Below the pieces are notes generated by a model, which worked only from the letters and a program-made list of their open reading frames with translations, made no database searches and was not told the origin of the DNA. From Acridotheres tristis (taxonomy: Eukaryota; Chordata; Aves; Passeriformes; Sturnidae), in the NCBI GenBank assembly GCA_037013685.1, contig CM072891.1, positions 3,727,501-3,791,500 on the forward strand: a stretch of 64,000 nucleotides of DNA, given 5' to 3'. Below, piece after piece: positions 41,531-52,690 of the stretch; within the stretch, counting starts at the first letter, position 1; the number at the start of each line of letters is the position of its first letter. The translations under genes and the position numbers were made by a program.

Positions 41531-42419
41531 GATGAGATTTTTTTTTTTTTTTTAAAGTTTTATTTTATTTAGGCTGGAATGTTTGTAAAAGCGAAATGTT
41601 TGTAAAAGTGGAGACCATAAACAATCGACATGTGTATTTCCATCACATACCAGAGGAAAAAAGAAAAAACAACCACAAACCTATCAGGGCTTCCCACTTA
41701 CACTGCTTGCACTGGGTAGTTAAGAACCTAGTTTGCAATTGTTCGAAGAAGCCTGAAGCATGGAAAAAAATTAATCTTTCCACTATGACATGGTAACCAA
41801 AAGGACAGTTAAGACAAATTAAATGGCTTTAGTGTGATATCAGAGAATCTGCAGAGGCTTCAAACTCTGCTCAGAGCTCTGCTCTTGCTCACTCAAAATA
41901 TCCCCTTTTGTTCTCCAGCTGCCTATAAAACTCCAGAAGAGTGCTCTCATTTTTACACTGGAGTTCTCGGTCCAGAGAGAACAATATACTCCTACCTCTT
42001 TTGAAATGATCCGGAGACTCACAACACACAGGCAATCACTCGAAGCACGAATTTCCTTTTTTTTTTTTTTCCCCAAGAACTGCTCGGCCCACTGTTTGAA
42101 GTCGGATTCAGTGCACAGCCCAAAGAGAAAAGGAAAAAAAATCTTGAGAGCCCGGTTTGGTATTGCACAGAGAGAGAGCTGACAAAATATTACAGCGTGT
42201 TTCCTAGAAGTACACGGTGAGAGCCGGCGGTGTGTTCCCGAAAAGAGGTTGCTTTTTATTTCCACCACCCTCCCCCCCCAAGATTGTGATCGTCTTTGTA
42301 TGTCTTTCTTTTGATCCCACAAAGAGAATGCAATACACATATATGTGTTTGCTCTCCATACAAGAAATGCCATACAATGGAATATGCGGCTGGTTAGTCC
42401 TCATAATGCTTAGTTTTGC

Positions 42420-42730
42420 TGTAATTAATTGAAAACAGTTATTAGGTCGTCATTGGCAATAGCGTAAATAATTGCGCAGATTTTTACTTAAAATTGACCG
42501 GTCATAGAGTGATAGATCGATTCGAGGTATAAAAATGATGTATCAAAACATCAATGTCGATTATTTGAAATATTGTAGTCGAATCTTTTTATTGCTTCAT
42601 CGGTTAAGTGTCTGAAAGTGCTGTGTTCCAACATATATTTATGTTGTCAATACTGTCAAAACTGTCAGTTTTATTACAGTGGATTTGTAATACATTTCGG
42701 ATTTGCTCATTTACATAAAATGTCCACCTC
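42420..42730. promoter_or_regulatory. Candidate enhancer with CpGs and phased MEIS half-sites
   Basis: About nine CpGs in roughly 190 bp (42420-42610) of about 35% GC DNA, far above the usual depletion. It includes AGATCGATTCGAGG and the perfect palindrome TGACCGGTCA (42495-42504). Then TTGTCA, CTGTCA and CTGTCA occur at 42644, 42653 and 42662. CTGTCA is the complement of the MEIS core TGACAG. Confidence 0.45.
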
Positions 42731-44199
42731 AGATACCCCTCCTTTTCTCCATCTCTGGAAATCTGTGTCAGTTTAATGAAAGGATTCAAGATCCATACCT
42801 GAAGAGGGAAAAGGGGAAAAAAAAAAAAAAAAGGAAAGGGGAAAAAAAAAAAAAAAAAGAAGGAGGTATTGCTCCATTATGTCCAATTTTAACATCCGTT
42901 TGGAAAGCTTGGGCTATTTCTGACTCTCCAAAAGAGGGAATTCCTCCCCCCCCTCCCCCCCCTTCCCCGGCCCCGCTTATTTCCCCAGTAGAATTTAAAC
43001 ACTTTTCTACTCTCACACCTAGATTAACCCCTCCAGAAGAACTGGGAAATTGTACAGGGTTACAGTGACGAGCCAAAGCACACCTGTGAATGCCACAACC
43101 TTCCCAAAGAGAGCAACAACCCCCTGAACCATGCACACACGCACAGAGGTTTGAATCCTGCTAGAAAGAAGGAGACAAAAGGAGCAGTAAATATGTGTGT
43201 GATCCTTTCCTAACCGTTTAGAGCCCAAAAGAAAAAAGAAAACTGTAAGCAGTATTGGGCATTTGATGCCCACCGCCCCTATTTTGTCAGGATTTGATCG
43301 ATGTGATTATTCCCTTTAACTGTAAGCAGTGTTTTTTTATTAGCATGATCTCAGGCAACTCTCTAATTTTTTCCAAGAGCCCAGCTGAGGGATGGAGAAA
43401 CTCAGGAATAAATAAATAAGTCAATTTGCACAATAAACTCTCCTCGTTAGAACAAATAGCGAAATTAGGCAAGTAACTTTATTCCCCATCCCTTTCCGAG
43501 GATGAGGGTCTTTTAAAGGTGTTTAAAAATGGACCTGAGGGGTGTGTGGGTTGGCTTCTTTCCCCTTCCCCCTTCCCGCAAACCGCTCCCCCCTCTCCTC
43601 CCACCCCCTCCTCCAGGGATATCTATGTTTAAATAGATGCTGAAGAGATTTCTGAGTTCACGGGAAAGAAGGAAGGTTAGTTAAGGGAATGGCAGCGCGC
43701 CTGGCAGGTATTTTAATGACTGTCCCTTCCTTTGAACACTTTCAATTTCTCTGCCTCTTATACAGAATATGTTTCCCAAACCAAGTATGATTTCTGTTGT
43801 AACTCTCGTGTGTGTTTGTGATCCCTTCTGAGGTAAATTGAGAAGTACGCTGCGCAAAAGGAGGAAATCGCCCCTGGGGTGCTTTGTTTACTTTGGTTTG
43901 TAAAATCCTGCTAGGAGATGGTTTCCTCAGTGTGTGGCAAGTGTTTCTTCAAGAAATTCATCAGCCCTTCTACAATTACTTCGAGCTCCGAGGGAAGAAA
44001 GCTGCCATCACTTTCTCACATCCCAAGGTGTTGCATGGGGGAGAGAAGAAAAGGCTGGAGCATTTAATTATAATGGGGAGGGGTAGGGGGTGGGGAGAAC
44101 GGAGGCTGCAGAAAGCCGTCCCAAGCTTATACCTGGAAAAGAAAAACCTGCAAGGGTATATTTGGGAAGCGTGTGCCATTTAGACATGGGGAAAAGTAC

Positions 44200-44480
44200 C
44201 CCGTCTCGTGCAGTAATTAGTCTGAACAATAAACATAATTGGAACAAAATCAGTTGGAAGTTTCTGCGTTTTTAATTACGTTTCATTTTGTGGTAAGCCG
44301 TAAAATTATGAATGCCTCTCAATTAAACACTATCCACTTGTAAAGCATTTAACAACAATTATTCCTTAATCAGTTGGAATGTTAGCCACAAATGATGCTG
44401 TTAAACATCAAAGGGACGCCTTAGACGTTACCTTTTAGTCATAAGTAAGAGGATTAATTTCTATAATTAGAGGGGATAAA
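44200..44480. promoter_or_regulatory. Candidate conserved non-coding element
   Basis: Non-repetitive A/T-rich block with many homeobox cores (GCAGTAATTAGTCTG, TTTTTAATTACGTTTC, CTCAATTAAACAC, AGGATTAATTTC) and retained CpGs (GACGCCTTAGACG). The call is from texture only. Confidence 0.35.
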
Positions 44481-44559
44481 TATGTGCATAAATAAATCTA
44501 ATTTTTTTACACGTTCTCATCCTGTCTGGGAGAGGCGAGGATCTTTGACACTGCTCTCA

Positions 44560-45500
44560 CTCCCAGCTTTCTCTGGTCGGAGGGGACCCGGGAGCAGCGA
44601 GGTGAGAAGAGCCCTGCGGGGAGCCCCGATCCTGCGCGCAGCTCCTCGGGCGCCGGCCCGTCCCCCGCGGCCGCACCGGGGCTGGGGCTGGGCCTGGGGT
44701 TCGTGACCACCACGGACGAGGGGCTTCGGGGGAATTTACTTCCCTACGGGGCTTTTATTTGCCTGGGGTTTTTTGGGTTATTTTTACGGCACCTGTGGTC
44801 TACCTGGCGGTTCATTTCCCCTGGGGACAATTTGCTGTCCCCAAACGCTCCAGATTTGAGTCGAATACCGCAAATAAAATTAGCATGACCTTGATTACAC
44901 CCCGTATGAATATCTCATTTACCTAATGACTTTATGTCACGTACGCAGAGGGTCAATTTCCTTTTAACCTTTCCCATTGCTGCAGTAAGCATTCTTTTAT
45001 AATCAATGGCTGTTTGAATAATCAATTCGCATTTTATGATCCCTGACAAACTCAATATACGTATGCCTGCTTTCAGCAAAGCAGCCGGCCCCGCTCCGCG
45101 CCGTTTTCACGTCCGAAGAGTTTGCGGCGGGGTTTTCCGGCTCCCCGGGGAGCCGCCCGGGCAGCGCAGGGCGATCGCTGCCGGGCTCCGCGGGGCTCCG
45201 CGGGCGCTGCGCTGCGCGGGGCCGGCCGCTCTCGGCCGGGACAGCCTCTCCTGGCCGGGACAGCCACTCCGAGCTGGGACAGCCGCTCCGGACCGGGACA
45301 GCCTCTCCTGGCCGGGACAGCAGCTCCGAGCCGGGCCGGCCGCTCCCAGCCGGACCAGCCTCTCCCGGCCGGACCAGTCTCTCCCAGCGGGACCGGCCGC
45401 TCCGAGCCGGGCCGCCCGCTCCGCGCAGCCCCCGTGCAGCCCCCGCCGCCCCGGCCGGACGCGCCCCGGCACAAAGGCGCCGGCCAGCATCACCCCCCCC
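44560..45500. promoter_or_regulatory. CpG-island pair 9.5-10.5 kb upstream of MEIS2
   Basis: Two GC-rich, CpG-dense segments (about 44570-44720 and 45080-45500) flank a CpG-retaining A/T-rich block (44850-45070) that reads like a conserved element (CACGTACGCAGAGGGTC, ATAATCAATTCGC). The right island carries the 19-bp minisatellite. It may be a distal or lncRNA promoter; the reading frames over it are not credible proteins. Confidence 0.45.
45235..45424 (+). repeat. 19-bp GC-rich minisatellite, 10 copies
   Basis: Ten consecutive units of 19 bp with no length change, consensus GCCGGGACAGCCTCTCCTG, diverging by a few bases per unit. A partial copy precedes it at 45221-45234. Because 19 is not a multiple of three, the frame rotates in each unit, so it is not a protein repeat. 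Confidence 0.95.
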
Positions 45501-45849
45501 TCCCACCATCTCTTCAGCTTTGGCAATTCCGCGTGCTTTCCCACTAGCTCAACCCGAAATATGCAGCTTTCCCGCCTTCTCCCTCGGTCTCCTTCTTAGG
45601 AATGTGCACAGCAAAAAGCCCGTCCCCCGGGACAGTTCCCCCTTTTTTGTCTTTGCTGGGACAACCAGCCGTGGGGGGACGGTTTTCCCGGCTCTGCAGC
45701 CGAAGGCAGCGGCAGCCCGCTGGCCCGACCTCCTTGAGCACTGCTGAGAGGGCCTGGTGTCCTCGGCCACGTCGGCACCTGCGAAACCCCGAATGAGTCC
45801 CTGTCTCAGCCTCACTGTGCTGCTGACGCTCGGGAGCCTCACTCACTGC

Positions 45850-48800
45850 CACTAGCCCTCTTTTATTGCCTCTCAGTCACCTCCAAACCGTGGGTCGGGA
45901 AAGCTGTCCCAGAAGCGCAGCCCCCAAGCACAACTCAAGTGCAGAAGTGTATGTAGAAAGGAAGGGGGTTAGGGCAAGCTGAACTTTGCAAATGTTTTTT
46001 TCTATAAGTGGCTCACGTTTGCTGTGATCTATGGTGTGAGTTGGGAACTGAGACTTACTGCAACCCCGTTCCCTCTATTGGATAATTAATGCTGATTCAT
46101 AGCAGGTTCTACCTACCAATGTGTGTTTCGTTTTTCTCTGCAGGGTCCATGGTTCTTTGGTATGTTGTTATTCCCTGAAAGGTAATTGCACTTGATATTC
46201 TCTCGGGGAAGGCTCATTAGCCAAGGGCAGGGTGGTGTTGCCAATCTCAGTCTCTTTCAACAATTCAATGCAAACATTTGCCCCAGAGGTTCAGTACAGA
46301 ACTCCCAGCTCACAAAACAGTTCTTGGGTACAACATTTCTCTTTAAAAGCCTTGGATATATATATTTTTTTTCCACCCAAGCAGGAAGCATTTTAGTTTG
46401 GGGGGTTTTACATTAACCCTTCACAGTAAGTGGACAAAGCTACACAAGATTAAACAGGTTGCCTTGGGTTGCAAGACTTTGCCCTTCCTTTTATAAATAA
46501 CCAGGACACAACCCTGGATGAAATAATAGAAAAGGTCCCACATCTCACACTCCTCTGTATTCAGTCCTTCACACTCTCTTAACATTTACAAAATGCATGT
46601 CGAAAACACTTTTCCACTGCCCACCATTACAGACCTCTACTTGACTTCTTTCTCACCCATGTCTGCTGTCATCTCTAGCTCCTTTCATCTCTCCTGCTAA
46701 ATTAATTACCTCACTAATGGAAAGCAATGAAACATAGGTATAAGGTAAGTTAGGGAACACAGAGTCATTAATACATACTATTTTATAAAGGTGAATCCTC
46801 CATGATTGTTCAAATTTTATTTTTTCCCTCTGTTGCTCATAGTTTTGAAAATCTTTTTCTTCCATTTGAGTCTTGTCAGGTTGAGCAGGGTGATTCACGG
46901 TAATATTGCAGAGAAGATCCCATTCTCACAGAAGAAAATGGTCCCCACAGGAGAATGAAGAGGAAGCAGAGGAACAACATCTAGACTTAACAAGTTCTCA
47001 GACATCACCGTGTTTTCCATGTTAGAATAAAAGAATCTAGGAATTTTTATTTCTGGTATATTAGATGGGATATTCTCCTTGGTAATGGTGTTTAAGGGCA
47101 GAGACTGGCCTTCATTCCATCATCTATGCTGAATCACCACCGACTTTAATGTTAGTACATTTGAAAGGAGATTGTCCTACACTGTGACTATACTGCAAAT
47201 AGCTCTAAAAGACTAGACACACGTGTCACCAGTTTTAATTCTCACTGACCAGAAGGGCTGCCAATCATTCCATACACCTCACCTATTAAGGGGACCACAA
47301 GTTCATAGGAAAACACCTCACTGCTGAGAATCTCTGTCAACAATGTTTCCCATGCTGACAGTTCAGTATCAAGGCCAAGTTTGTCCCAAAGTCCCATTGA
47401 CTGAAGGAGAACGTGGATGGAAGACACAAGACAGGATTCTGCAACGTAGTTTTGCAGGGTGGCAAATCTGCAGGTGTGAAGTACTCAGCTTTCTAGGTCA
47501 TAATGATAGTAAATGTGGACAGTCACCACCCTTCCAGTAAACCCTCATTACAAGAAAACATCAGTCCTTTAATTCATAATTTGGTGATTCACAGTCACGG
47601 CTTTTGTTTGACATTTTAAGTATCTTTCATATCATGGTGGTACATTCTGCTTTTTCAAAAGCATTTTTCAAGATGAACTGGCTTTTCAGTGAAGAAACAT
47701 CATCAAGTTAATGTACTAATACATCTCATTTTTAAAGAACATGCTAAATTTAAACCTTGTCTCATGCATTTATAAACCATCACTAATAGTTCTATTGATC
47801 AATGATATAAATAGCTCTAGCAGAAGCTTTTCTTTGATGTAGACAAACATAAACAGCATTGAAAAAATAACAAACAAGTGATTTTTCTGCATTCTTACCT
47901 TTAGGCTATATTATGATCACAATAAGACATATCTAGGCATGTGTCATACTGGATAATACTATTTCTTGGGTGTTTCAGGGCACATGACTACCTTGGACTT
48001 CACAACAGCTGAGACTTGTCATTTAGAAGCATGGTACTGGTATTAGAAAAAAAAAACAACTCTACTAATATGTAATTATTAACCCATGTATTGAGATTTT
48101 TAAAATAATCGCTTCACATTAACTGCTGAGATCCTTTTATTTCATGTGCCAAGCTAAAAATAAACATTTGAAATATTTTTCTCTTTTATGGAAGAGATGA
48201 TGAAACTATTCATTTGAAATAAGCTCTTGGATGAATGTAGCTATATTTTCTGGGCTCAGATCTCTTATTCCCAGTTGGGAACCCCACATCACATGAGGGA
48301 ATTTTGCTTCATTTTACTTCACAACATTGACGGAGTAAAGCTTAGGTAAACAGTTTCCAGTCATTCACAGTATGTTCATTCGGGCTTTTAATTTCATTAC
48401 TCTTGATGTGTTACTGATCACCTATCACACTTGCTCTATTTCCCAAAATATTGTTCGAAATTATTTAGGAGACTAAATGAATAATAAAAGTGCCCAAGAA
48501 ATATTTCTGTCTGTGTCTGCATACTTTTGTTTTGTGCGAGTATTCATTGACAGCCTGATCCTGCTTCCTTTCCATTAGAAGCAGGATTCAGTGCATAAAG
48601 GAAATGTATCCATCTAATATTTGTTCAGAGAAAAATCCTGCTTGCTTTAATGTTCACATGTATGGTCACAAACGTGAACCAAGCAAGAGCCATCTGAACC
48701 CCCTACAGCTGCTTTGCCAGTAGGGCTGCAGCATGAACCCAGGAACAGCCAGTTTTGCCACTGTAGGTTGATTTCAGCTTTCAGATATTATGGAAAATCA

Positions 48801-51800
48801 TCCATTGCCTTTCCTGGTTTAATTTCAGATCACTTTCTGAGGCAAATGGCTTTTGATACTCAAGTAAGATAATATTTTTTTGATTCAAAAGCAAATTTCT
48901 TTTTGTTCTTTTTTCCAGATTTGATTCATTGAAGAAAATCTAGCAAGATTCTTAGTATTTGGGAGAGTCACTGCTTTCATGACACAATCCTCCATAAATG
49001 GAAAAAAACATACGAATATCTTGGTCCAGTTTTCCTCGGGCACCTAACAGTTTAACATATATTTTTTTTTTATTAACAAGCATGAAAAGAATGGGATTTT
49101 GTTCCCACTGTGCTGCAATCAGTATATTTGTTAGGTGGAGTTTTTCCTAGGAAGGAGTATATTATCCTACTGTATCCTTAAGTTGGGGGTTTATTCTACT
49201 AGATTTACCACAAAAATAAGTAAAATGGAGGGTTTTTTTTCCTCTGATAAGAAAGTGTTTTAAGTCAGAGGAACAACTTAATTTTCACTCAGATTTGGAG
49301 ATCTGGATTGTCCTGAAATCTGAAATACTAGGATGAGACAGTTAATCTTGGTATTTCTTTCTGAATAAAATACTAAATAAAGCCATTGCAATTCCTATGA
49401 AACATGGAAATGGTGTTGATGTGAACACACAAAGAAAAAAATCAGAAATAGCTCATGAACATCTTTCTCTTCATTTAAGCAGGAGAAACTCTAGGGAAGT
49501 TAATGGAGTTGCATGGTATAAGACTCTAGTAAGGTGAGAATTACTCAACTTGTGTTTAACTTGATGCTATTACTTTAAAAACAGAGTTTACTTCACTAAA
49601 TAACCTGAAAATAAACACAAAACAAAGGGCAAATGAGACAAATTACAAGTAAGCATGCATGCAAAAAAGGTAAGTGCAAATTAGATTTGAATATTCATGA
49701 GTCACAAATCATTGACAGTTTGAAATAATGCAAAACAGCTTTATAAATGAGGTTAAGGCAAGGGACATCAAAGAAAGGCATTGCTAAATCAATAGCAATT
49801 TGATTGTGCATATACTTGTAAATTGTGGTTACAGTTTTTGTGACATAGGAGAAAAATACTGCACATGTAGTGAGAAAGGGACACATAAATATTCTTTTTG
49901 AATGTGTTTTGTGGGTTTTTTTTGCAATTCAGCATTTACTTGGAGGCTTGGTGTGTATAAAGTGACCAGATATAATTTTTTAATTTTTTCCCCCAGAAGA
50001 ATTATAGTTTCCTTTGAGTGCCCAATCTCCTGTGTTGTGTTGCTTTGTATGATAAAAATTCAGCTGTCAACAATACTGCAAAATAGAATAATTACTCACT
50101 TCATTTGACTTCAGTAGAAGGATCTCCTGCTAATGAAAGTCCTGTCATAAAATCATAGTCAGTGGAGATTATCTACTTCTTTCAGGGAATTTAGCTCTCA
50201 AAAGTAGGAATCAGATAAGTTGCAAGTCTCAGAGAAAATTGCTGGAGCACAGGGATTTAAAAGAATGATCGCTTGAAGGATGGCCAGCCTGACCATTTAA
50301 CTCAGAGCCTCTTAATTTTTCTGGCTGTAAGCATCAATAAAGTATTGGGTCTCCTGTCTTATTTGTGAATTCTATAGATATTTGAAATGGAATGGTTTAA
50401 AATAAGAATACAGATAAGAATACAGAACCAAAAGGCAAAACTGCCAGAAGTAATCTGCCCATTTAAAATTACTCCAGGGTGTTTGTTTTTCCTAAGGGTT
50501 TATATTTAGATTACCTAACACTCACTCTAATATACTAACTGATTCCCTTTCTTCAATGACTTTTACATCCCATGTGCCATTCTTACTGTCTGGCATGACA
50601 GATGAAGCTCTGCTGGCTCAGGTGAAGCTAAATATATACATTTACCAGTACTGACGACAAAGTCAGGCAGGGATATCCATTCGGAAATGACATAGGGGAC
50701 TCTGGTTCTATAAGAAGCAGCACATGATTTCTTGCAGTGCTGCCTTTAAAACCATCCACTCACTTGAATAAAGATGGCAATTAACTCTTGTCAAAACACT
50801 GTAAAAGGAAAAAAAACAGATGTTGAATAACTTAAGAAAGGGATAACCTAATGTCCTGCCCAAGCCCCTACATGAGCTTGTCAGAAGATAATGTATCTCT
50901 CATGCCATCACAATATCAAAAGATACCTGTATGTGCCACGCTTGAATTCAGAGAGCTTTCTGCCATAAATTGTTTAAATCTGTGTATATTTCAGCATGAA
51001 TAAACAATAGATAAGTTAGAAAGAGTAACTCAGGAATATAAAAGACTCGATTGCTTTTTTAGGAACATTCTCTTCAACTTTCCCAGTCTGTGCAGAGACA
51101 AATTAATCTCCCCTTAGCAAGAGTGAAAGGGAAAACTACCTCTTGGTCTTAGCAGAGATCTTGAATTCAAGTCTTAGATTTCCTTCTGGCTCTCTCACTG
51201 TGACTGGCCAGGTTTATCAGAGGTGAATCATATGTATCCCTCCATGTCTACAAAAAGGAAGAGCACAGTAAATTTCCTTTTGGTTCTGTGACATGGAATT
51301 AATAGGAGAATATAAGTTCCTCTGATGTGAGGTACCAGTATATGTCCAATACGTTAATTTTGTAATCCCTGTTCAAAACTTTATTTTTACATTACATGAT
51401 ACTACAAGATTTGTTTGCCTGTTTACAAACTTGTGCATTTTTAGTAAAGCACATCTTCATTTAAATGAGAAATTATCACCTCCATTCATTAGAAATTATT
51501 GTCAAAAACAACTTGTGTGTGTGCTTATAAGCAGAGGAAATAAATACCAAAAGTATTTTAACATTTTCAGACTTACATTGCAAATATCACCGTGTAATGT
51601 GAATGCTGCTTAAAAAATGTGGTTGCCCTGGATAGAGTCAGCTTTAACTAGATCTTACCTATGAAAATAGGTCAATGGTGTTACAGACCATTCTTCACTT
51701 TCAGCAGCATACTTCAGTTCAGCCTGTGTCAGGTGAAAGTTTCAAAGGGATGGGTTATTTTTATTTTCTGGCAAATTCCTTTTTCCTGAATTAAATGGAA

Positions 51801-52239
51801 AAAAGTGAGCTAAAATTATCACAACCAAAGAGAATGAGTCTCTACAGTACCCAGAAACCCGATTAAATTAATCAGGATTTTTCCTTCTAATTAGTTCCCA
51901 GATTTCTTTCTCTGCTTTGCTCTTTGTGGAGTTTTCTAAATCTTTCCAACCAATTACCTCCACTGGCAATTTATAAGCCCTTCTGTAAGTCTATTGATAC
52001 TGATTTCTGGCCTGTGACTTGGGATATAAACATTTACAGACCTCCTATGTTATTTGTGACCTGAAGTAGGCAATGCAGAGCAGCTCATATTAGACCACTT
52101 GACTGCCACATCTCTATGAATTATCAAATCAAATAAAGGGAGACTTGGCTCCCTGTATGTGATCTAGATTTATACACTTCTATACACCTCTTCCCAGGTT
52201 CAAGAGTGTAAATACTCCTTTTCAGAGCTTGCATTTTTT
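45850..52239. other. Intergenic, no gene recognised
   Basis: A/T-rich flank with only short chance frames and the small palindromic relic at 48.55 kb. Nothing else was supported. Confidence 0.7.
48552..48594. repeat. Short palindromic repeat remnant
   Basis: GCCTGATCCTGCTTC followed by GAAGCAGGATTCAGTGC; ATCCTGCTTC and GAAGCAGGAT are perfect inverted arms about 10 nt apart. Probably a short relic of the same palindromic class. Confidence 0.45.
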
Positions 52240-52690
52240 CAAAATCAGAGAATACACTGAGTCGGAAGGGACACATCAGGATCATTGAGTCCAATTCCTG
52301 AATGCTCAGGAGTCACACCCTTCGCCCGAGGGTGTTGTCCAAACACTTCCTGAACTCTGTCAGGCTGCTGCTGTGACCTGGGGAGCCTGTTCCAGTGCTC
52401 AAACACACTCTGGGAGAAAAACCTTTTCTTAATATCTAACCTAAACCTCCCCTGATACAACTTCCTGCCATTCCTTTCGGTGCTTTCACTGGTGATCACA
52501 GAGCAGAGATCAGTGCCTGTCCCTCCTGTTCCCCTCACAGGAAGCTGTAACTGCACTGAGGTCTGCCCTGAATCTCCTCCAGGCTGGACAGACCAAGGGA
52601 GCTCAGTGTCCCTCACGTGGCTTCCCCTCAAAGCCCTTCACCACCTTTTTTGCCCTCCTTTGGATGCTCTCTAGTAGTTTTTCTACATCA
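52240..52690 (-). mobile_element. CR1 LINE, 5'-truncated 3' end
   Basis: About 450 bp in minus orientation from a chicken-repeat-1 type non-LTR retrotransposon. On the minus strand it encodes [12 protein letters not shown] and HWNRLPR, matching the C-terminal end of CR1 ORF2 (family pattern FRLDIRKKFF...RHWNRLPRE). On the + strand it starts with CACTGAGTCGGAAGGGACA, the reversed CR1 3' end. It lacks the reverse transcriptase and endonuclease. Such copies are abundant in neoavian genomes and are immobile. Confidence 0.85.

Noticed and set aside
45003..45599. Several overlapping frames of 133-187 codons on both strands at 45 kb
   Set aside because: They translate the 19-bp minisatellite; being open on both strands at once and rotating frame each unit, they are not a gene.
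52245..52631. 128-codon minus-strand frame as a host gene
   Set aside because: It matches the CR1 ORF2 C terminus and ends at the CR1 3' end, so it belongs to the truncated retrotransposon.
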